This document shows positions 1 through 5,221 of a stretch of DNA of 6,484 bases, in pieces. Made by a program: the position numbers and the translations under genes. Source of the stretch: an uncultured Pseudomonadota bacterium (GTDB taxonomy: Bacteria > Pseudomonadota > Alphaproteobacteria > RUG11792); NCBI GenBank assembly GCA_902773285.1, contig CACYDS010000116.1, forward strand, positions 1 through 6,484, in the 5' to 3' direction. The notes under the pieces are model-generated. The model made no database searches. It was not told where the DNA came from and worked only from the letters and a program-made list of their open reading frames with translations. How positions within the stretch are numbered: the stretch's first letter is position 1; the number at the start of each line of letters is the position of its first letter.

Positions 1-872
1 ATTCCAGAACAAAGGTTATTGGACAGGCTATAGCTGATTGTGTTACTGGAGAGAATGAGTTTGCAGGCAGAAATGCTGAAGATATTATAACTTTTGAAGG
101 TACAAAACCAGAAGCTTATAAACAGAAGCATTGGAATGCATTTATTTTATATAACTATATCCATGAGGCTATTAATAGAGAAGGGCTGCCTGAGAATGTG
201 GCGGAATATAAAAAGCAAGTTTATGATGTAAGTAATTTATTGAAAGATAAATTGGACCAATTAAAGACAGATTATGGAGATGAATATAATGAAGCTATAA
301 ATAAAGCGGTTGAATATATACAAGATTATGTGGCGGCTCTAAAATTAAATGAGGAGTTGTATGAATTTAGACAGAGCAAACAGAAGTATGATAATGAAAA
401 TATTCAGTATATAGCGCCTCATGTGAAGGCTAAAGATTCTAATAAGGCTAAAGATTCTAATGAGGCTAAAGATTCTAATGAGGTGCGACTGGAGTTTGAA
501 CGACAGTTCTGCCGATTCAATTTAAATGACTCAGACGAGTATAATGATAGAACTTTATACACTCCAACCTTCAAATATTACGATGATAAGCTGTACTTTG
601 CCGAATTATCCATAGAGCAAGAAGGTCGGACTGATGAAAACCGTAACTGGAATAAGATAGCTTCTTTATATTGTCTAGATCTAGATGAACTCACAAATTA
701 TGGCGACTGGCTATTGGAACGGCTGAAAGGATTAGTTGAGAAGCCTGATAAAAAACAGTTTCAAAATTGGATAGATAATGATGAAGCTGAAAGAGAAAAA
801 CGACAAAGGAAAATAGAGAAGAATAGAGCTGAAAGAGCAGAAAAACAAAGGCAAGAAAGAAAAAAAGAATGA
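1..872 (+). CDS. Hypothetical charged protein, 5' end outside window
   Basis: The frame is open from base 3 to the TGA at 870-872 (289 visible residues), so the gene is cut by the left edge; a GTG at 198 is an internal codon rather than a necessary start. I do not recognise a family. The visible part is hydrophilic and mostly helical in character, rich in Lys, Glu, Asn and Tyr, with no membrane segment. About residues 143-160 are three copies of the hexapeptide AKDSN(K/E), then a segment with more mixed composition (VRLEFERQFCRF onward), then a C-terminal tail of about 30 residues made almost only of Glu, Arg, Lys, Gln and Ala, likely a single charged helix or coiled coil. The gene ends at an A7 run just before the stop. 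No terminator with a T-tract directly follows. It could be a cytoplasmic scaffold, an effector or a nucleic-acid-binding protein; the sequence does not decide. Confidence 0.75.
   Translation, partial: SRTKVIGQAIADCVTGENEFAGRNAEDIITFEGTKPEAYKQKHWNAFILYNYIHEAINREGLPENVAEYKKQVYDVSNLLKDKLDQLKTDYGDEYNEAINKAVEYIQDYVAALKLNEELYEFRQSKQKYDNENIQYIAPHVKAKDSNKAKDSNEAKDSNEVRLEFERQFCRFNLNDSDEYNDRTLYTPTFKYYDDKLYFAELSIEQEGRTDENRNWNKIASLYCLDLDELTNYGDWLLERLKGLVEKPDKKQFQNWIDNDEAEREKRQRKIEKNRAERAEKQRQERKKE
429..482 (+). repeat. Three tandem 18-bp in-frame repeats
   Basis: Three consecutive copies of GCTAAAGATTCTAAT(A/G)AG encode AKDSN(K/E). The copies are identical except for the first base of the last codon (AAG in unit 1, GAG in units 2 and 3). 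Near identity at the DNA level, including synonymous positions, points to recent slippage or unequal recombination, so copy number may vary between strains. The unit is a multiple of three, so changes would keep the frame. Confidence 0.9.
860..866 (+). other. A7 slippery heptamer before stop codon
   Basis: Seven A residues are phased A_AAA_AAA relative to the reading frame of the preceding gene, followed by GAA and the TGA stop. This phase matches the X_XXY_YYZ pattern for -1 frameshifting, and A-runs also favour RNA polymerase slippage. In the -1 frame translation would continue for 26 codons, again basic in character, to a TAA at 944-946. No downstream stimulatory structure sits at the usual 5-9 nt distance, so function is unproven. 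An alternative reading is a simple length-variable homopolymer that decides the C-terminus. Confidence 0.3.
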
Positions 873-976
873 ATCTTCCAATGGCTAAGAAAGTGACGAA
901 GACGATTAGAGAAATCGATAAGGCGAGCAACACGAAGTATTACTAAGCTGTCATAACCTTAAGCTGCGAATGTATT

Positions 977-996
977 CCGCCTCCCCCCGTAGGCGG
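977..996. other. GC-rich hairpin in AT-rich spacer
   Basis: CCGCCT (977-982) and AGGCGG (991-996) form a perfect 6-bp stem around the loop CCCCCCGT. This is by far the most GC-rich point of the spacer 873-1156. No T-tract follows directly on either strand, so it is not a standard intrinsic terminator; T-runs only begin at about 1026. It could be the 3'-end stabilising structure of the upstream transcript or one copy of a dispersed palindromic element. Confidence 0.55.
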
Positions 997-1083
997 GCTA
1001 TAATGCAAACGAAGTAATGCGCATCTTTTTTCATTTTTTTATTTCCGATGACTATATCTAAAAGTATTTTTATACAACAGCAA

Positions 1084-1113
1084 TTGACTTATTTTATAAA
1101 TATATATTATACT
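1084..1113 (+). promoter_or_regulatory. Sigma70-type promoter for the 405-aa exported protein gene
   Basis: TTGACT (1084-1089) and TATACT (1108-1113) are separated by 18 bp, each one base from consensus. Transcription would start near 1120, giving a leader of about 37 nt before the ATG at 1157. The spacer is almost pure A/T. A strong Shine-Dalgarno sequence (GGGAGGGGTGA, 1146-1156) follows. Confidence 0.65.
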
Positions 1114-1123
1114 ATATAGTATA
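1108..1123. promoter_or_regulatory. Perfect 16-bp palindrome over the -10 box, possible operator
   Basis: TATACTATATAGTATA reads the same on both strands and includes the whole -10 box plus the likely start point. A dimeric regulator bound here would block the promoter. Its centre CTATATAG recurs as the centre of an 18-bp palindrome at 2439-2456, upstream of trkH. In AT-rich DNA short palindromes are common, so the operator role is inference. Confidence 0.35.
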
Positions 1124-1156
1124 TAGAGGAAATACATTTTTTTGTGGGAGGGGTGA

Positions 1157-2374
1157 ATGAACGTGTTTTTGCGTCTAAAGAAAATATTGTTCAGTGCGCT
1201 ATGTATATCTCAGATAGCGATATGTGCCAATACAAGCCAAAATATTTATGATAAAGATCCTGTGGATAGACTAAAAAACCAAGTAGATGAATGCGAATGG
1301 CTAGGTTCAGAAAGTAAAGGCTTGTTAGGAATCATGCCACCTTTTCGCCAGTTTTGCGCAAAAGCAATGACATGTGTAAAAAGTTTAATCCGCCCTCAAT
1401 CAGAAATAAATTTAAAGCAGGCAAAGACAGACGCTATAGAGTTTTTTAGTAAATATCTAGTAAAAATGCCGGATTTTTTAAATATAGCAAAAGATGTGAT
1501 AAATAACGGACATTACACATATGTTGATTTAGAACATTGGATGCATATAATCGATTCTCAAACGCAATCTGTGATCAGTGAGGATGATGGCTGGAGTAAT
1601 AACGTAGATGAGATTGTACAATTGCTAATGAGGGGCAAAACCAAAGACGATATCGTAAAACGCTGTATGCCTTTCTTGAGTGTGGACAACTTCTTAGATA
1701 AGGAAGCAGCCCGCAGTGCAATGGAATTCCTAGATGAAGTAGAACGTAAGTATATGAATTTATCAGATGTATCAAAAAATTTCGAAATATCAGTTTTTTA
1801 CACTAACCAAAAAACATTGTTAGTAACTACCATTCAGGAAACTGGACATGTATTAGATTACGCATACCGCATAAAACTCGGTAAATGCTCAAAAGTACCT
1901 ACAACTGATCTCAATGCCGTATCGGTATTTTTTGAAACAATCGCTAAAAGAGATTTCGAAAGCAATGGATACGATGTCTTAAGGCTTATTGCACCATATG
2001 AAGCGCTGATGGAGTTCGACTGGATACAACGAGTGAATAATAGACGAAATGGGACAATTAGCGATAATGTAACGTTAGAACAAATTCACCAGGAGATAGA
2101 ACGTGATTGGCAATCCCCAGTAACTGAACTTATGCAATTAGGTATGGGTAATGGGGAAATACTAAAGTTTATACAATGGATACGCTCTGGGGGCGTTTTG
2201 GAATTTGCGCTATACGATCAGCTAAGGCAAATGTCTAGAGCTAAGATATTGTTGGATAGTGAAAAGGATCTTATAAACAAAATGCCAGAAATAATAGAGC
2301 ATCTGATAATGGAGAGTGCTCTTCCATTAACAGGAAATGAATATCTGCAATTATACGATAGCATTATGGTGTAG
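1157..2374 (+). CDS. Putative exported protein with degenerate gluzincin (M3-like) peptidase centre
   Basis: This 405-aa gene has a strong Shine-Dalgarno sequence (GGAGG at 1147-1151) five bases before the ATG. Residues 1-24 form a signal peptide: basic MNVFLRLKK, hydrophobic ILFSALCISQIAIC, likely cleavage after Ala24. The lipobox is poor, so a lipoprotein is less likely. The mature part has five cysteines (46, 67, 73, 170, 244) and seems helical. Residues 224-236 read TTIQETGHVLDYA, the pattern of a zinc-peptidase HExxH helix (compare HELGH in M3 oligopeptidases) with the first His as Gln227; Glu228 and His231 remain. Glu260, in FFETIA, stands where the third zinc ligand of gluzincins is expected. 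A later segment (FDWIQ at 287, LEQIHQEIERDW at 307-318) resembles the M3 region after the active site. I infer a secreted, probably inactive or altered peptidase homologue; the family call is by eye. It has its own promoter and stands alone. Confidence 0.8.
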   Translation: MNVFLRLKKILFSALCISQIAICANTSQNIYDKDPVDRLKNQVDECEWLGSESKGLLGIMPPFRQFCAKAMTCVKSLIRPQSEINLKQAKTDAIEFFSKYLVKMPDFLNIAKDVINNGHYTYVDLEHWMHIIDSQTQSVISEDDGWSNNVDEIVQLLMRGKTKDDIVKRCMPFLSVDNFLDKEAARSAMEFLDEVERKYMNLSDVSKNFEISVFYTNQKTLLVTTIQETGHVLDYAYRIKLGKCSKVPTTDLNAVSVFFETIAKRDFESNGYDVLRLIAPYEALMEFDWIQRVNNRRNGTISDNVTLEQIHQEIERDWQSPVTELMQLGMGNGEILKFIQWIRSGGVLEFALYDQLRQMSRAKILLDSEKDLINKMPEIIEHLIMESALPLTGNEYLQLYDSIMV

Positions 2375-2429
2375 GTATCAATGGTTTTGGCAGCAACGGA
2401 TAAAAATCTGAATTATGGAAAATGTCTTT

Positions 2430-2463
2430 GGATATGTGCATATCTATATAGATATGTTTATCC
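2430..2463. promoter_or_regulatory. Nested AT palindrome between the exported-protein gene and trkH
   Basis: The core CATATCTATATAGATATG (2439-2456) is a perfect 18-bp palindrome. Outer arms GGATA (2430-2434) and TATCC (2459-2463) extend it into a longer imperfect hairpin. GATATG at 2431-2436 can also pair with CATATC at 2439-2444, so two alternative, mutually exclusive hairpins exist. It lies 65 bp past the stop of the upstream gene. No proper U-tract follows, so a terminator is possible but weak; an operator or an mRNA 3'-end structure fits as well. Confidence 0.4.
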
Positions 2464-2509
2464 GCAACTATCTGCAATTGCAAAAGTTACGCTCTGTTCA
2501 GAGGTGGCC

Positions 2510-2525
2510 CATATATTCATATATG
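2510..2525. repeat. Short inverted repeat in trkH upstream region
   Basis: CATATAT (2510-2516) and ATATATG (2519-2525) are perfect inverted 7-bp arms around TC. The site lies about 36 bp upstream of the proposed trkH -35 box. It may bind a regulator or be a chance AT palindrome. Confidence 0.25.
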
Positions 2526-2545
2526 ATTTAGGGTAGGCATTTCCC

Positions 2546-2558
2546 ATGAACTTATACA
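2546..2558. repeat. 13-bp dispersed repeat, copy 1
   Basis: ATGAACTTATACA here is repeated exactly at 6377-6389, in the right arm of the inverted repeat upstream of mreB, and in inverted form with one mismatch at 6333-6345. This copy ends two bases before the proposed trkH -35 box. A shorter match, TTATACAA, occurs at 1070-1077, six bases before the -35 box of the exported-protein gene. Confidence 0.4.
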
Positions 2559-2560
2559 GC

Positions 2561-2589
2561 TTGAAAAAATTTTTCTAAAATGCTTATCT
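2561..2589 (+). promoter_or_regulatory. Possible trkH promoter
   Basis: TTGAAA (2561-2566) and TTATCT (2584-2589) are spaced by 17 bp, each close to the sigma70 consensus. Transcription would start near 2596, just at or within the GGAGAAG Shine-Dalgarno-like sequence at 2594-2600. If the start is as late as 2596 the ribosome site would be damaged, so the true start may be slightly upstream or the promoter may lie elsewhere. Confidence 0.35.
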
Positions 2590-2609
2590 AGTTGGAGAAG
2601 ACAATCGAT

Positions 2610-2630
2610 ATGCTCGCCATGTTATGGTAA
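2610..2630 (+). CDS. Six-codon mini-ORF overlapping the trkH start
   Basis: ATG at 2610 opens a frame encoding MLAMLW, ending at TAA 2628-2630, seven bases into trkH. GGAGAAG (2594-2600) precedes it at a usable if slightly long distance, whereas the trkH ATG at 2624 has no Shine-Dalgarno sequence of its own (the same GGAG ends 26 bases upstream). Ribosomes finishing the mini-ORF would stop next to the trkH start, a layout typical of translational coupling. Such a short ORF can also arise by chance. Confidence 0.3.
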   Translation: MLAMLW

Positions 2631-4051
2631 ATATTCGTTCTGTGATTTATATAAATGGTATCGTGGTTTGTTGTCTGGCTGGAGTTTTAGCGCTTCCGCT
2701 AATGTATGATTGCATATTCAACAACTCTGAATGTTTTGGGATTTTTGCGCCGCCTATTATAGCCAATATATTTCTGGGAGGGCTTATGGTTCTCTCGTGC
2801 CGAACCAGTAATAAGCTATTTGTGACTAGTAAGGACACATTTTTGCTTGTTGTTACTGTCTGGATGAGTACTGCGATTATCTGTTCATTTCCATTTTATG
2901 TCTATTCTGGTGTGAAACTAAAATTTATATCTGCATTATTTGAATCGGTATCCGGCATAACAACTACTGGAGCAACAGTGTACCAAGATGTTGAAGTATT
3001 ACCTAGGGCACTAAATTTATGGCGATTTATTCTTCACTTTATGGGAGGCGTAGGAATTATCGCTATAGGTATTATCATTTTGCCTGTCATGCGAATTGGA
3101 GGTATGCAACTGTTCCAGACTGAAAATTCTGATAAATCGCAAAAGATTTTTCCCAGAGCATCTCAAACAATTAAATTTTTCATAGGCTTATATATCTTAC
3201 TTATTTGTGTGTTAGCCTTTTGTTTAAAAATATCTGGCATGAGTACGTTTGATTCAATTTGTCATGGTATTTCAGCAATTTCAACAGGTGGATTTTCTAC
3301 AAAAAATCTAGGAATCGATTTTTTTAACAGCACTCAAACAAAGTTAATTATGTCTTTTGGTATGTTTATTGGAGGAATAACATTTCTAGAAATCATAAAG
3401 TGCGTGAAGATTCGAATTAGGAGTTTTTTATCAAGCCAACAAATAACAGGTTATCTAAAGTTAGTTTCATTTATGATATTTGTGCCAATTTTTATTGCGC
3501 TCATAACTGATGGCGAGCACATAACTCTAGAAGCCATAGCAACACACATACACGCGACGATTTCGGCCATTACTACAACTGGATTAAATTACAGCGATTA
3601 TAATCCATCAAATATGCTAATGCTGTTATTAGCAATCATTGGTGGGTGCTCTGGATCAACAACAGGAGGAATAAAAATATTTAGGATACAGATCCTATAC
3701 GTTGTTTTGAAAAATCATATACGCAAATTAGTTCGTCCATTCGATGTCAGTTTTCCAAAATATCAAGGAAAAAAAATAGATGATGTGCTTACCAAATCAG
3801 TTATCACATTCATACTCTCACTGATAATTGTGTTCACAGTAAGTTGCATATTGCTAGAAATTTGTACAAACATGAGCTCTACAGAAATCAGTTACCGAGT
3901 TTTTTCATGTCTTTTAAATTTGGGGTGTGGTGAAAATTTTGCTATTCTGCCAACAGTATCAAAAATTGTATTAATTTGCGATATGATTGCTGGTCGTCTG
4001 GAAATTATTCCTGCTTTTATTATATTCAATAAAATATTTTGGAAAGAGTAA
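2624..4051 (+). CDS. trkH: Trk-type potassium uptake protein, channel subunit TrkH
   Basis: This 475-aa membrane protein matches TrkH along its length (Escherichia coli TrkH has 483 residues). TrkH forms the inner-membrane K+ pathway, normally gated by cytoplasmic TrkA. The four pore-loop signatures are visible: TTTGAT (113-118), STGGFST (220-226), TTTGL (317-321) and NLGCG (432-436), each with the filter glycine. Also conserved are GGVGIIAIGIIILPVMRIGGMQL after the first pore helix, GGCSGSTTGGIK (340-351) next to the third repeat, and AGRLE (456-460) in the last helix with its pore-lining Arg458. In the fourth loop Cys435 replaces the Pro of the E. coli NLGPG. The start at 2624 fits the family N-terminus; a stop at 2576 and no other start codon in frame rule out a longer form. 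No trkA lies in the window. It converges on rsmA with 16 bp between stops. Confidence 0.95.
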   Translation: MVNIRSVIYINGIVVCCLAGVLALPLMYDCIFNNSECFGIFAPPIIANIFLGGLMVLSCRTSNKLFVTSKDTFLLVVTVWMSTAIICSFPFYVYSGVKLKFISALFESVSGITTTGATVYQDVEVLPRALNLWRFILHFMGGVGIIAIGIIILPVMRIGGMQLFQTENSDKSQKIFPRASQTIKFFIGLYILLICVLAFCLKISGMSTFDSICHGISAISTGGFSTKNLGIDFFNSTQTKLIMSFGMFIGGITFLEIIKCVKIRIRSFLSSQQITGYLKLVSFMIFVPIFIALITDGEHITLEAIATHIHATISAITTTGLNYSDYNPSNMLMLLLAIIGGCSGSTTGGIKIFRIQILYVVLKNHIRKLVRPFDVSFPKYQGKKIDDVLTKSVITFILSLIIVFTVSCILLEICTNMSSTEISYRVFSCLLNLGCGENFAILPTVSKIVLICDMIAGRLEIIPAFIIFNKIFWKE

Positions 4052-4067
4052 ATTATTAGAGAACAAT

Positions 4068-4907
4068 TCAACCGAAGATGAGATTCGAGAGCTTCAAGAA
4101 TTTGTCTACACTAATTTGTTCCGGTCTCATGTTTTGCTCTATCTCACAAGAATCTAAGATATTTTGAGACAAGCCTGGAAGAGTTTTCTTCAGTATTGTA
4201 TAAATAGCCTTTCGTCTATGCCTAAAACAAATCGCCGTTAGCTTCTCGAGATTTTTGAGATCATGCGGTCTATTTATTTTTGGAATAAGCTTCACTACAG
4301 ATGATTGTACCTCTGGAGGAGGAAAGAATGCTCTATTGGACACATCAAAGCATTTTTCACAATTACACAAAACTTGCGATATTATGCTGAGCCTTCCGTA
4401 ATTTTTAGTGCCATGGGTTGCACATATTCTTTCTGCAACTTCTTTTTGAAACATCAAAACCATCGATTTTACATTGTCTAAATCTTCTAGCAAATGTAGT
4501 AATATTTTCGTGCCAACGTTGTATGGTAGATTCGATATAACTGTCAGTTCGCCAATATCTAAATCGTTCACACTTACATTTAGGGCATCTTCATATATGA
4601 ATCTTAAATTTGCTCCAGAGTATTTTAATAAATTATCATGTAGTGGCTTTAGTTTCTTATCTTTTTCTATGCAGATAACCTTCCGCTTTTCAGCAAAATT
4701 CAAAATTGCTCTAGTCAGTCCACAAGGCCCAGGACCAATCTCCATTATATCGCTATTCCCTAGTGGCAATGCACACGACACAATTTTTTTTAACAGTGAC
4801 GCATCACATAAAAAATGTTGTCCAAACGCTTTCGCTCTAGAGATATTATCAAATAATCCATACTTTTTTATAACCTGAGCTATAGATAAATTTAGGTCGT
4901 TATCCAT
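4068..4907 (-). CDS. rsmA: 16S rRNA (adenine1518/1519-N6,N6)-dimethyltransferase RsmA/KsgA
   Basis: RsmA dimethylates two adjacent adenosines in the 3' terminal helix 45 of 16S rRNA using S-adenosylmethionine, late in 30S assembly. From the ATG (279 aa): GQHFL at 29-33, SAM-binding motif I EIGPGPCGLT at 56-65, acidic residue Glu81 in IEKD, Asp107 in EDAL, the catalytic NLPYN at 126-130, FQKEVAERI at 153-161, FFPPP at 194-198 and the C-terminal FRHRRKAI. All family hallmarks are present and the length is normal. A TTG six bases upstream (4913) is an alternative start, but the ATG at 4907 is preferred. No good Shine-Dalgarno sequence is visible; the ATG overlaps the end of the YggT-family gene by 8 bp (ATGGATAA), so translation is probably coupled. 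It is the last gene of the mreB unit. Confidence 0.95.
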   Translation of the reverse strand: MDNDLNLSIAQVIKKYGLFDNISRAKAFGQHFLCDASLLKKIVSCALPLGNSDIMEIGPGPCGLTRAILNFAEKRKVICIEKDKKLKPLHDNLLKYSGANLRFIYEDALNVSVNDLDIGELTVISNLPYNVGTKILLHLLEDLDNVKSMVLMFQKEVAERICATHGTKNYGRLSIISQVLCNCEKCFDVSNRAFFPPPEVQSSVVKLIPKINRPHDLKNLEKLTAICFRHRRKAIYTILKKTLPGLSQNILDSCEIEQNMRPEQISVDKFLKLSNLIFG

Positions 4908-5202
4908 TCGCAATTATGAAAAATATCCTTATTATTATAACTTTCGCAAAATGCAATCCTACAAAAACAACTAAAGGTGAAAAATCCAATCCAGCTACTG
5001 TAGGTAAATATCGTCTTATGTAACCTAACAGCGGTTCGATTTTGCTCATCAAGAATACGTACACCTTAAAAAACACACCATCCCTATCTTTTATGGCTCC
5101 AAAAAACACAAACCATCCGAGAATGATGTACCCTATGAGGAGATACTCCAGGAAATTCATGATCCCAATCAGGAAGTTCACTACTAATGAAATTAAAAGC
5201 AT
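4900..5202 (-). CDS. YggT family integral membrane protein
   Basis: This 100-aa protein is highly hydrophobic and carries the YggT (CCB3/YlmG-like) signature: an N-terminal membrane region (about 2-34, with the GYIILGW segment), a short polar loop KDRDG (38-42), then IEPLLGYIRRYLP (55-67), GLDFSPLVV (71-79) and a second membrane helix to residue 97. The family is broadly linked with envelope and division genes in bacteria and with membrane complex assembly in plastids; its biochemical role in bacteria is poorly defined. The start ATG is preceded by GAGAGGT at a distance of about five bases, a clear ribosome site. It starts 19 bp after the mreB stop and overlaps rsmA by 8 bp, so it is in the same transcript. 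Confidence 0.9.
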   Translation of the reverse strand: MLLISLVVNFLIGIMNFLEYLLIGYIILGWFVFFGAIKDRDGVFFKVYVFLMSKIEPLLGYIRRYLPTVAGLDFSPLVVFVGLHFAKVIIIRIFFIIANG

Positions 5203-5221
5203 ACAAACCTCTCGTTAAAAG

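Noticed and set aside
429..482. CRISPR-like repeat array
   Set aside because: Units are directly adjacent with no spacers and in frame within a gene.
691..933. Minus-strand ORF of 80 codons with a hydrophobic translation
   Set aside because: It is antisense to the charged C-terminus of the first gene; the hydrophobicity is the mirror of Lys/Glu codons. No ribosome site.
869..946. Separate 25-aa basic peptide gene overlapping the end of the first gene
   Set aside because: No ribosome site of its own beyond the A-rich run and no recognisable family; it is reported only as the possible -1 extension.
999..1004. Perfect TATAAT as a -10 box
   Set aside because: No acceptable -35 box at 16-18 bp upstream (the region is the GC-rich hairpin).
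1017..1041. Intrinsic terminator from ATGCGCAT followed by T-runs
   Set aside because: The palindrome leaves no loop and no other stable stem adjoins the T-run, so I do not call it.
1575..1775. Minus-strand ORF inside the exported-protein gene
   Set aside because: It lies fully within a longer gene with a strong ribosome site and signal peptide; no family features.
2647..2838. Minus-strand ORF of 63 codons over the trkH 5' end
   Set aside because: Shadow of trkH, which is confirmed by family motifs.
4474..4878. Plus-strand ORF of 134 codons within rsmA
   Set aside because: Antisense to a clear RsmA sequence, low-complexity Ser/Phe composition.
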